Of a stretch of 64,000 nt of DNA, positions 44,001 through 55,900 are shown piece by piece; the first letter of the stretch is position 1, and every line of letters begins with the position of its first letter. A program made the translations under genes and the position numbers. Location: NCBI GenBank assembly GCA_037903355.1, contig JBAJFE010000060.1:1984001-2048000 (forward strand), written 5' to 3'. Under the pieces are notes generated by a model. The model did no database searches, was not told the DNA's origin, and saw only the letters and a program-made list of their open reading frames with translations. This DNA is from Trichuris trichiura. Lineage: Eukaryota; Nematoda; Enoplea; Trichinellida; Trichuridae.

Positions 44001-46344
44001 AATGAAGACGCAACGAATGGCGTTCAGCTTCGATGTACTCGAATTGATTTTGCCGACATTAGACCACTTTGAAAGGCGAAAATTCCGTTACGCCTATATA
44101 TATACGGACTTTTTTAAAGTCTTCTTCGGCGAAGCTGACCCATTACGGCACAACTGCACAGGCAGTAGTGCTAGTAATGCTTTGGAACCAGCTGCGGCTG
44201 GTCTTCAGCCTACTACGAAAAAAATAGGAACAAAGAGAAAGAGTTTACCCGATCGATAAATAATAAACCCCAAATCCGCATCTCTTTTTGCATGAACAAC
44301 CTAATTCTTAAGGTATACGCAAACGGATATTGTTTGCGTTGACAAAGTGAGGACGCACTTTCTATGACTAATGGGCAAACATTTGGGGCCATCGCGTTTC
44401 AACCGGCTTTCCTTATACGTCTAAGTTGGCAAACTTTTAAAAAGAAAGATGCCGCCATCCGTCTACTACGGCAAGTGCTTAAAAGACGCGACGTCAGTGC
44501 AAACCGCAAACCGGTCATTGCAAAAGGGGATCAAATGAGCAATTGGCGCCTTAAGGGATTGCCTATTCAACTGCATCTCAGAGGCGTAACGTGTACTCGA
44601 TGGCTTCCGAAGGCAGAGATGACCAATGGCCTATTTTCGGGAAACTCTAACCATATGGTCGTCACACCTTGTCAACAGGTCGAGGACGTCCGGCAGATGT
44701 TGGAAAAAATGTTGACCTTTCGCCTTCGGTTTGGCGAGTAAAAAAACTAGGCCAAATCGAGCAACCTATGTTCAACTAGTCATCTTCAAATTAAGAATAG
44801 ATTCAACACGTCTACTTACTACGGCATATGCACTAATAGGGACATGCAATAGATTGAATAACGTCTCCGCCAAAAACAGCCGTCCAGGTAAAGTCGATCC
44901 GGCAAATTACTAGTACCATATGGAGACGCACGTGACCACAACGTGCAATGCGCAAATAGCTTGAGCATCTGTCCGCTTTTTAAAATAGCTATTTTCGCGC
45001 AAAACATCGGCTGCTATTCACTCGTTCATCAATCAAATGAAGCGCGCCTGTTTTGGCATGGACGGGCGCGTGTAGACCACATTATACGCTATAATATTGT
45101 CCAAGTCTTGCGCGTTAGGGGAGCCATATATTGACAAAAAGCATTTCTTCCAAGGGGCGTCCCTGGCAGACGAGTCGTTGTCATAAGTTGCTAAACGACC
45201 TTTCGTCCCTTAAGGAGAATAACAAATGGCGCCGGTTGGTCCAAGGCTAAAGGCAACGATCGCTTGGGTAGTCGACGACTTCTTTTTTAAAGCCCACTTG
45301 ACAACTGCCTTAAAAGTTCTGCTATGCTTTAATTGGTCAGCTGAATCAAGCAGGCGCGGCACTTTTATCCACTCGCGTTGATGGACAACGATAGTTTTAG
45401 ATGAAGCTTTGGGATTTCAAAGAGAGAAACTGCTTTTGCAAAACGGGGCGCCCTCATGGGAGCGCGTAGCGATGTGGCCGACCGACAATAAGGCAAAATT
45501 CGAGACGACGCTTCGCAGGGGCGATAAATTTTAAATATTACAATTTCCATAATGTATTCAAAACCTTCGCAACCGATTGGAACCATCGTTTTCTCTTCTT
45601 TTTTTTGCGTCACTCCGCGTAAGAAGCAAGAACATAATTTACGTGGACTTTTTGCGGCTTGGACGAAATGTTACCCCGTTTGGCCAAACAGGGCGAAGAC
45701 GTATACGCTTTCGCGCGCGGAAAATTGGTATTATTCAGAAAGTAAACTTCTTCCCGTTGCTGTTCGGCCGGCCAAGTCGGTCCCTTCTACTCAACTCGAT
45801 TGAGCGCAAACAAAGCAGCTAACTACAAATCGCGCTCCTTGTGGCCAACATCGTTCCATCTCGTTTCCGTTTATCTTGAAAAGATTAAGACTTGAACGAG
45901 CGTACAGACAAGCCCGTAGGCATAGTGACGTCATCTTCAATAGTCGCTTAGATTCGATCAGCACATTTCGCTATTAGAAGAAATGACCAATTGAGAAAAA
46001 TCGTCAGCCGATTGCTTTCAATGATAAATGCCTTCGGCGCGCGCAATGATATGTCGATTATATTGGCTAAACGACATTGGCTTGGTAAACATGGAAAGGC
46101 GCTTCGTCATCTCACGAGGTTGAGAGAGCATCGTCGTCGTCGTTTGCAAAGAGAAATTTCGAGAAAACTCCAAGACGACGATAGCAGCGCCACCAATCAC
46201 GTGAAGGCAACGAAGGTAGGCACCGACTGACTTTGATTTGTCAATAGAACATTGATGACTCATCACAAGGCATAAATAGCCAGCGCTGGTGATGGACTTT
46301 CCAGTTGCGGCAGCGAAAGTTCGCTAGGCAGCAGCAGCAGAAGC
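38033..46344. other. 8.3 kb without supported genes
   Basis: Frames here are short and carry no motif I recognise. A 31-bp tandem duplication containing TTACATAACCTGAGTATCTT lies at about 39485-39545. A GCTTTCGGGACGTGC string at about 40846 resembles the hammerhead-related sequence at 9910 but has no matching CUGANGA box. Frames at 44002-44259 and 44364-44741 are the longest on the plus strand and could be unrecognised exons. The promoter of the FAS1 gene should lie just before 46.3 kb. Confidence 0.4.
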
Positions 46345-49300
46345 ATGAAGCTAACAACATCATTTTTGGCGTTGTTCATTGTTTCCCTATCCGCTCGGTC
46401 AACATGGTCGTTGTGCCATTTCTACGGTGACCGATACGGAGGAGCAAATCTTGTAATCTCAGCCGTCGGTACGCCATGGCTAAACGGGTAAGAGGCTGAT
46501 GGACGAGCTTGGGAGCTTTGTCTGCAGAGATTATTTTTTCAATTCCATTGTAGACCGAATGTTTGTAAACGGGAATATACGAATGAAACAACAACGGATT
46601 ACAAAGGCAACAGGACAAAATGCTCTTGCAACTATTACCAGAATGCCTACGTTTGCAAGTCGAGCATTACAAGCAAGAATGTCGAAACAACCAAAACGGT
46701 CGTATACGAGTGTTGCCACGGCTTTGATCGAACTTTCGGAGAAAAAGGTTGCTCGCAAAGTAAGCGTGACCAGTGGTTATTTACGAGACTGCCGATGACC
46801 TTCTTAAACAGTGGGCTGCGCATTAGGGAAACAAGTTTTACCTCAAAGCGCGTCTTCTCTCCATTATCGGCTTTTGAAATTTCCTTCTCTCAGCCTTAGA
46901 TAGAAACGCGGTCTCTCTCTCTATGCTCTGCTGTGTACGACAAGTAAGAATTGAGAAGAGTTGTTGGGTTTGCGATCGATCGAAAGCACGCGCTCCTAAT
47001 TCATTGTCAAGGGAAAAGGTTGCCAATTAGTTTTCTTGTTTGTCATTTCAAAATTCCAACGGAAGCAACGTTGCGGCGCGCGTTGATGATTGATCGAATC
47101 CACCAAGTCTACAAAGGCCAAAAAGGGTCTTCTCGATTTTGACGGATGACGGCAACAACATACTTTCCAAAAAGCAACTTCTCAAACTTTTTTCGCGCGC
47201 TCAACTTGCAACTTTAGTTCGTCCATTTTCGTTGCAGAAATTCAATTGACCCCTTTGGTGGACAAACTGAACGAACTCAAATTGTCCCAATTTGCCACCG
47301 CTTTTCAACGCTCCGGCTTGGCTGACATGTACAAGAATAAGAACATGACCATATTTGCTCCCACGAACGAAGCTTTGACCGAGTCGTCTTCGGCGGCGGC
47401 TAATGAAATTTCTCAAGTTGTCGTTTTTGAAACTGGCGATACGATGCATCCGATTCGTGACATTTTGATGAATGGAATGGTCGAAGGCATGGTGCACACT
47501 TACGACATGGACGACAACGAACCTTTGCCTACTCTCAGGCAAGACAGCCGGCTTGTAGTAAGGCATCACGGAGACTTTGGAAAGGTGCGCGCGCGAGCAT
47601 AATACTTTTTCCTTCATTGTTTAAGAGCACTATTTTTAGACGGTCACCGTAAACTGCGTCAGAATCCGAAAGAGTGACCAACCATTCAGCAATGGCATTA
47701 TTCACGTTGTCGACCAAATGCTTCAGCCGGCAGCCAAATCCATTTGGGACTTGCTCAGTTCGAACCCCAAATTTCGATACTTCGTTTCTCGTAGGTTGCT
47801 TTTGTAAAGATTTTCTCCTTTCAATTGAAAACCGGCTGAATGAGTGTGTTGCGCCCTCTCTTCTCTCTCTCTCTCTCTCTTGGCTATTCAATTCATGTAC
47901 GCTAACAGCTCTCCCGCCCGACCGGTGTTGTATTCTTTATTTCGAGCGACATGTTTGACTAGTACTTGTTTGCCGAGCTGAGAGTAGCGAGGGTGACAGT
48001 TCAATGTCGTCTATTACGCTACATTGACTATTTCTCTATTCAATTGCAGTGATCAACGAGGAGACAAAGCAGAAACTACAAAGTCCGACAGAGTCTCTTA
48101 CCGTAATTGCCTTCACTGACGACGCGTTCACAAAACTGCCTCAACATCAACAGCACAAGATCAGATCGCAAGCGTCCTGCTACAAAGGTACACCTACATT
48201 TGCCTATTTTGCCTTTGCGTTCTCTGTAGTAACATAAGGAGAGAATGAACTTCATACAAACTATTCCTCAAAGCGATTAGCCAAAATAGGATATCTCAAT
48301 CTCAGCAGTGGAACTCAAAAAGCACATCTCGCTTAATCATGTACGCATAACATCCAGTCAAGTAGGAAAGGTTCATCTCCTTACTTATTCTTACAGGCTT
48401 TAAGGTCAGCTTTGCTAGAATAGCCCTAAAAATCCAAAAATGACGGCTATGTAAAAAAATACTCGCAGTGTAGCTGAGGCGGGTTTCGGTTGTAGGAATG
48501 AAACTCTGAATCCCGAAAATTTAAACTTCTTCTATTGCTAGAAGAAGAAAAAGCAGGAAAAAAAACAAAGGCGATGGCTACGCAAGGATACATGCGGGAC
48601 CACTTAGCATAAGCGTAGGGTCATCTGGACTTCTCAAGCATGCTTGAAGTTCGACTTTTCGGGATTCAAAGTCTTCTAGCTCTGGATAGCGTGAAAATTT
48701 GAAATGCCAGCGCATCCTTTTTCTGTTTTCACGCTTTGAAAAGCGACTTTGGTGGATTTTTGCGGATTCCTCTTATTGGAATGCTCTATAGGTATCCTGA
48801 GCTATAAGGCTATTTCTCACTCGCGCGATAAACCGGCCTTTACGTAGCAATTATGCTATTTGCTCATTTTGCTACTCTTGATAATGTGATGTCTTGGTAC
48901 GGGACTATAAGTTTTCATAATGAAACGCCTTTTTTACAGAATAAGTGTACCATTATATGTAAAAATAACTTTCGTCTCTGGAGCTTTCGGGTCAGCCGTG
49001 ACCAGTTTTCAGCAGTTATAGGTTAGAAGTTAGAACTTATAACCGCTGAAGACGGGTCACGACTGACACGAAAGCTCCAGAGATTAAAGTTATTTTTACA
49101 TATAATGGGACACTTATTCCGTAAAAAAGGCACTTCATTATTTTGCTACTCTGTACAATTATGGTAATATTTACTTTTTGCTTACCTTGTTTTTTTTTCC
49201 TTGCAGACTTTGTCCAATTTTTCATTCTTCCTCGACTGTACTGCAGCGCGGATTTGATCAGCCGGACGGAAGACAGCCTTTTCCCGTGGTGTACAGGCCT

Positions 49301-50626
49301 TTGCAGCCGAGCGCTGCTCGAAAGCAACGCTGGCACGTTGATCAGAGCTACGCTAAGCCCTTCGGGAGATTTGCTGCTGAATAACGTCACAGTTTCCGGC
49401 AAAGACGCGGTTGCCCTTAATGGCGTTGTACATACAATTGACGAAGTCTTCATGCCGCGACAGAGTAAGCACTGATTCCGGCAAAAGGTTGTCTACTTTT
49501 TTTAAAAAAATAATCTTCTTTTGAAGCACTCGACGCGGTTGAAAATCTTGCTTCGACAGCTCCCAAGATGCACTCAATGCTGGTTGAAACCGGTTTGGCG
49601 GACGCGGTCAAGGAAAAAAATGTCAGCGTTCTAATTCCTCCGCCGTACGCTATCGAGGTAGAAGGTGCTTGATTTGCATATGCAAATGAGATTTCAAATA
49701 TTTCCCGCCAGGATTTGGCTGACAAGAGCAACGTCGACAAGAGGAACGAGCTTTCTCGCTACCTCTTTTCGGGCGAGATAAAGTCGGACAACGATGGCAC
49801 TCAGATGATCACTTCAATGGCCAATGAACCGTTAAAGATTACAGTGTCGAAACCGTCATTTCCATTTTTCACCAACTTGAATTCCCGATCGCCGACTCGC
49901 CGTGTTAACTGCGCTAAACTTGGCAGTTGGGAAGGCGCTGCCTGCGGCGGTACTTTGTATCACATGAGAAAGGTACTCTCTTCTTTGAGGAGGCGGCAAA
50001 GGATGTATTTGGATTTATATGCAAATTTATGCTTAAGCCATTGCCTCCGTACGCAAGGACGTTTATGGAGCTTCTGAGAAAGGACAAATCGTTAACCCAA
50101 TTCGCCACGTTAGTCGAAGCAGCCGGCTTGGATAGCAAACTGAACGATCCAACGTTTTCCGGAACGGTGATGACCTTCACGGATTCGAGTTTCGACGAAA
50201 TGTTCGACTCAAAAAAGAAGGCCGATCTTCTTGCCGACAAGAAGAAGTTGCAAAGTTTCATTGGCAATCATATCCTGACAAGTAGGATAGGAACGATACG
50301 CGCCTAAAAAGTTGAATTTTAACTTTTTTTTTGCAGAGCCTTATTGCTGTCACGAGTTGACATCCGATCCGTTCGACTTCACAGGTCGTAACACCTATCC
50401 AACCTTGGACGGACGCAATGTGGCTATATCCGGTTCGGAATGTTGTCTAAGGTTTGGACAGCCGGCAATTACGCAATGCGATACGGGCGTTACGGAAAAC
50501 GGAGTGATGCATATGTTGAAGCGACCCTACTCGGCTGACGAAACTGTTTCCGGTATGTCGCCATTCGGTCCATTTGGAATCAGCTTCATTGGAAACCCTA
50601 TGATTGGGTCGTTTGAACAATTCTAA
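46345..50626 (+). CDS. Secreted EMI + four-FAS1 protein (TGFBI/periostin type)
   Basis: Ten exons: 46345-46487, 46554-46759, 47238-47584, 47640-47790, 48050-48187, 49207-49464, 49527-49657, 49712-49972, 50038-50281 and 50337-50626; 2169 nt, 722 residues. Exon 1 begins with a signal peptide (MKLTTSFLALFIVSLSA). Exons 1-2 encode a Cys-rich EMI domain (GPNVC..KCSCNYY..YECCHGFDRTFGEKGC). Four fasciclin domains follow, marked by TIFAPTNEAL, NGIIHVVDQML, NGVVHTIDEVF, MTFTDSSFDEMF and NGVMHMLKRP. The third is the most diverged. EMI + four FAS1 is the architecture of TGFBI and periostin, extracellular-matrix adhesion proteins. Intron 5 (48188-49206) is long and holds a ribozyme-bearing palindrome. 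An AATAAA lies at about 50880. Confidence 0.9.
48983..49012 (-). ncRNA. Mutated hammerhead core, left arm
   Basis: On the minus strand the first box reads CTGAAAA, losing the invariant G of CUGANGA, and is followed by a stem II with GACCCG and GAAAGC. Probably inactive. Confidence 0.5.
49046..49075 (+). ncRNA. Hammerhead ribozyme core, right arm
   Basis: CTGAAGA, stem II CGGGTC against GACACG (one mismatch) with a 6-nt loop, then GAAAGC. It lies in the sense orientation of the FAS1 gene, so it would be present in the pre-mRNA. Confidence 0.6.
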
Positions 50627-52190
50627 AAGCGAACTTGAACAACCGCCGCTTTTCTTTTCTTCTTATCGCTGAATATTCTTCATTTTGACCAGCCGGTCGA
50701 GCAGACGTACTGAAGTAAAGTCTCGCATTATGAAAGCTTATGGAAACGCTTTAAAATCTCTGTTTTACTAGTAAAGACCCATTTTGTGTCTGCCTGTTCA
50801 TTATAACATTCGAAAGGATTAATTCGCGCCTGCTACTACGAGTCCGTATCCGTTTTTATGCCCATACAGTCGGTCAGTGAATAAAAGTTATTAATGGAAA
50901 ACTATTTGACCTTTCTAAATGAAGCGCCAATTTTCCTATGGAATTTTTTCTACGTCACCCGCGAACGTAGGAATAAGTTAACGTAACAGCGTTGTCAGTG
51001 GACGTCAGCAAACATGTATAAACATGCGCAAACTCGTCCACTGCTGTCTGAATGCTGCCGTATTTTTTGTACATATTGACCGGAGTTAGACAATGTGACA
51101 GCAAGCGAGTGAGCAGTACTTCATGAATGGTATGTTCAGTTTGACGTATTTATGGCGCTGAAGCACCGGAATTGCTCTTATTCAGTGGTAGGCGAAACCC
51201 CTTTACTTCCATTGCTGGTACTATGAAGTCAGCTCGACAACCTATTAGTTCATCCTTCTTTCGCTTAACTACCGCGCCATCTTTTGCACTCTAGCGGAAA
51301 AGAGGAAAATGCTGCTGAAATAATCAACCGAAACAATTTCCGTCGCAAAGCGGTCTCTGCTGAAGCAAATAAACAATATGATGATTGTTTAGCTACTCTT
51401 CAGCCGGTGAGGCCCGAAATCCCGAATCGTCAACCTGCTCATCACGGATGGTACAAGCGGGAGCTAAGCCCGAATCAAACATGTAAAGCAATGACCTCTA
51501 CGCAGTCCTCATGTTTACGTTTAGGCTCAAAAGGGGTGGTCCGTAAATTCGGGATTCTTGTTTTTTGGGATTACGTAGTAGGCTCACTCTTCAGCATATT
51601 GCTACGCACTGCTTGCCAATTCGCGTAATAAATTTTGCGCTTAACTGTTTGGGATAAATAATAATCATAATAAAGAAGAGCTGCAGTTGACAAAGAAAGT
51701 TCGCCAACCGTCCAGCGGAACTTCACTGCAAAAAGAAGAAACGGAGGCAAACAGGGTTCACTATGTACCACGCGAAACTATTACTGTTTTTGGCTTCAAC
51801 ATATACTTGGCGTAAAGACATTATCCAACCCAGTGTTTCGCCCAACCTATTCCGAGTCAGCATTCTACCATCTTCCCTCCTTGCCTTCTCTTTCCCGCGC
51901 ATAGGTATTAAGTGTAACTTTACAATGAAGAGAAGAAACGATAGGAAACCAGATTTTATCTCTATGCAATGGAAGAATTTCCAATATGCTGACGGCCATT
52001 GTACAGTCGCTCTCGCACTGGCATACTAATGCATCAAGTTTTAAAGTTAGTCCGCTTTTCTTCTTCTTGAATAAGAGAAAAGTGGAAGAAAAGTAAAGGC
52101 AAAAAAATTAACAATTAAGAAAAAGGACAATACCTTATAAGATTAATTTTTATTCCTTTTTTCTTTTTTCTCCTTTCTAACGGGTGCGCT
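50627..52190. other. No supported gene
   Basis: 3' flank of the FAS1 gene. Frames at 51284-51628 (+) and 51763-52029 (+) have no recognisable motif. Confidence 0.45.
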
Positions 52191-52261
52191 ATTCAGAATA
52201 AAATGTTTGCGGCTTCGCTACCCGTACCGGGTAGCAAAGCCGCAAACATGTTATTCTGAAT
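52191..52261. repeat. Near-perfect 71-bp hairpin
   Basis: ATTCAGAATAAAATGTTTGC..GCTACCCG is followed immediately by its inverse CGGGTAGC..GCAAACATGTTATTCTGAAT. Arms are about 34 bases with only a few mismatches and essentially no loop. No coding frame explains it. It could be a short foldback transposon or a hairpin RNA source. Confidence 0.75.
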
Positions 52262-52784
52262 ACCCTATATGATATAAAAATGACTAAAAAAGGGAAAGCG
52301 GGAAATATGAAAAGAACAATACAACAAGCAGGAAAACAAACAAAAACGAAACTATAAGTAAAGCGTACTAATCTAAATATGCAAACATTAATGAAACTCA
52401 TTTCCAGTATGAGCCGCTGCTTAATGCGTTTCACTGACGATAGCATTGAATACTCACGAAAATTCTGAGGTTTTGTTACTACTTTCTTTCTCCATTAAAT
52501 GAGCATATATAGTAATTTTTACGATGAAAACGTATACGCTCTTTCTACAAGACATCCTCAATTCAACGGTCTTTTAAAAATGAAGTCAGTAGCTGCACAC
52601 CGCAAACACGTTGAAATTAGAAAGGTTTTCCGAAAAACCCAAACTTAGAACCAGAAAGTGCGAGTTATGATAACTGCTATAGTTAATTGCAGCTTGCCGC
52701 GTAACCAACAGTTGCAAAACAGCCAATGCCTAAAAAAGGCAAAATCAATGTTACACGTTTTAGTCATTTCAAAATAGGCTCAAT

Positions 52785-52990
52785 TTTAAACGAAACAATC
52801 AAACTTTTCCAATTCTATTTAATTTGCATATTCAGACCAGGCGTTTTCTTTTGACAAATGACCAATAGGAAGAGAAATAGCGAAATGACTTCAATCCCGT
52901 CTTGTCATTTGTCAAAAGCAAACGCCTCGTCTGAATATGCAAATTAAATACAATTCGAAAAGAATCATCGTTTCGTTTAAAACTGAAGCC
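52785..52990. repeat. Foldback embedded in the long satellite unit
   Basis: Arms of about 80-85 bp run from AAACGAAACAATCAAACTTT through TTAATTTGCATATTCAGAC to CTTTTGACAAATGAC, and return inverted after a ~37-bp centre. Homologous foldbacks occur in the other long units, for example about 53215-53420. The structure resembles a MITE that became part of a tandem repeat. Confidence 0.75.
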
Positions 52991-55900
52991 AATAGCTGCA
53001 CAGTGTAAATATTAATACTTTGAAATTAGAAAGCTTTTCCCAAAAACTGAAGGATCACTGAAATGGTAAGCTTAAACTAGGAACGAGAAAGTGCAACTTA
53101 TGAAAACTGCTCCTGTTAATCCCACCTTGCCGCGTAACCAACAGTCGCAAAACAGCCAGCGCCTAAAAAGGGCAAAATCAATCTTACACGTTTTACTCGT
53201 CTCAAAATAGGCTCAATTCTAAACAAAACAATCACAATTTTCCAATCGTATTGAATTTGCATACTCCAACGATACGCTTTCTTCTGACAAATGACCAATA
53301 GCTAGTGAAACTTCGAAATGATGTAAATCCTGTTCTGTCATTTGTCAAAAGGAAACGGCTCGTCGGAATATGCAAATTAGATACAATTGTAAAAGTTTGG
53401 TCGTTTCGTTTCAAATTGAGGCCAATAGCTGCATAGTGTAAATCTTAATACCTCCAAATTAGAAAGGTTTTCTGAAAAACTGAACGATCACTGAAATCGT
53501 AAACTTCGACTTGCAGCTAGAAAGTGCAAGTTATGCAAACAGCTCCAGTTAATTGCAGTTTGCCGCGTAACCAACACTCGCAAAACAGCCAATGCCTAAA
53601 AACGGCAAAATCAATGTTACACGTTTCAGCTGTCTGAAAATAGGCTCAATTTCAAACGAAAGAATCAAGCTTCCCCAATTCTATTTAATTTGCATACACA
53701 AACGAGACGCCTTCTCCTCACAAAAGACCAAGAGGAAGCGAAAATTCCAAATGACGTAAATTCTGTTTTCTCGTTTGTCAAAAGAAAGCCACACCTCTGA
53801 GCATGCAAATTAAATACAACGGGAAAAGTTCGACTGTGTCGTTTAAAATAGAAAGCAATAGCAACGCAGCAAAAAATATTAATACCTTCAAATAAGAAAG
53901 CTTTTCCGAAAAACTAAACAATCACTAAAATTGTTACCTTAAAAACTTAAAACCAGAAAATGCAACTTACCAAAACTGTGATTTTCGATTGCAGTTTGCC
54001 GCGTAATCAACAGGCGCAAAACAGCGAACGCGTAAAAAGGTCAAAATCAATGTTGTTGCACCTTTTAACCATTTCAAAATAGCCTCAATTCTTAGCGACA
54101 CAAACATTCCCAATTGTACTTAATTTTCACATTCAGACGATACGCTTTCTTCCGACAAATGACCAAGAGCAAGCGAAACCTCTAAAAGACGTAAATCCCG
54201 TTTTGTCATTTGTCAAAGGAAAGCGGGTCGTCTGAATATGCAAACCAGATAGAACTCTAAAAGTTTGATCGCTTCGTTTAAAATTGAAGCCAATAGCTGC
54301 ACAGTGAAAATATTAATCGCTTGAAATTCGAAAGCTTTTCTGAAAAACTGAAGGATCACTGAAATCGTAAACTTCAATTTGGAACTAGAAAGTGCAAGTT
54401 ATGAAAACTGCTATAGTTAATTGCAGCTTTCCGCATAACCAACAGTCGCAAAACAGCCAATGCGTAAAAAGGGCAAAATGAATGTTACACGTTTTAGTCA
54501 ATTCAAAATAGGCTCAATTTTAAACGAAACAATCAAACTTTACCAATTGTATTCAATTCGCACATGCCAACGAGACGCTTTCTTCTGACAAATGAGTAAT
54601 AGGAAGCGAAATTTCCAAATGAGGTAAAGAAAGCCCACACGTCTTAGTATGCAGATTAAACACATTCGGAAAAGTATGATTGTGTTGTCTAAAATTGAAG
54701 CCAATAGCTGCACAGCGAAAAATTATTAATCCGTTGAAATAAGAAAGCTTTCCCGAATAAGCAAACAGCCACCAGTATTGTAAGCATAAAAACGTAAAAC
54801 CAAAAAGTGCAACTTACAAAAGCTGCCATTTTCGTTTGCGGCTTGCGCCTAATCAACACGCGCGAGACAGCGAACGCCTAAAAAGGGCAAATGCAATGTT
54901 GTTGCACCTTTTAACTATTTCAAAATAGGCTGAATCGTTAGCGGCACAATCATTTCCAATTGTATTAAATTTTCACAATCCGACGGTACGCTTTCTCCAG
55001 ACAAATCGCCAATAGAAAGCGAACCTCGAAAAGATGCGTACCCTGTTTTGCAAGTTGTCAAAAGTTGAAATAAGAAAGCTTCTCCGAAAACCTAGCAATG
55101 ACTAAAATTGCAAACTTAAGAAGGTAAAACCAAAACGTGCAACTTACCAAAACCGTATCTTTCCATTGCAGTTTCGCGCCTAATCAAGACGCGCAAAACA
55201 GCGAACGCCTAAAAAGGGCAAAATCAACCTTGTTCCACCTTTTAACCATTTCAACATACGCTGAATTCTAAGCGACAGAAAGCTTTCCAATCGCACTTAA
55301 TTTTCATATTCAGACCAGACGCTTTCTTCTGAAAATTGAAGCCAACAGCTGCACACCGAAAAACTCTTAATAGCTTGAGATACGAAAGCTTTTCCGAAAA
55401 CCAAAAGCTTTCTTATTTCAAGCTATTAAGAAAACCAAAAGCTAAAACCAAAACGTGCAACCTACCAAAACCGCATCTTTCCATTGGTGTTTCGCGCCTA
55501 ATCATGAGGCGCAAAACAAAGAACGCCTAAAACGGGCAAAATCAATGTTGTTGCACCTTTTAAGCATTCCAAAATACGCTGAATTCTTAGCGGCACAAAG
55601 CTTTCCAATTGTACTTAATTTTCATATGTAAACAAGACGCTTTCTTGTGAAAATTGAAGAAAACAGCTCGACAGCGAAAAATTCTTAATAGCTTGAAATA
55701 AGAAAGCTTTTCCGAAAACCTAGCAATCACTAAAATTGCAAACTTAAGAAGCTAAAACCAAAACGTTGCAACTTACCAAAACCGCACCTATGCATTGTAG
55801 TTTCGCGCCTAATCAAGAGGCGCAAAAGAGCGAATGCCTAGAAAGGGCAAAATCAATGGTGTGGCACCTTTTAACCATTTCAAAATACGCTGAATTCTTA

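Larger units (their letters stand above)
48919..49139. mobile_element. Palindrome with two opposed hammerhead cores, in FAS1-gene intron 5
   Basis: Arms of about 102 bp (48919-49020 and 49038-49139) around a 17-bp centre. Each arm carries a hammerhead: the plus-strand core in the right arm and its inverse in the left. The element follows a CTTGGTACGGGAC string shared with the 23.9 kb foldback. It lies entirely within the intron and leaves the splice sites intact. Confidence 0.8.
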
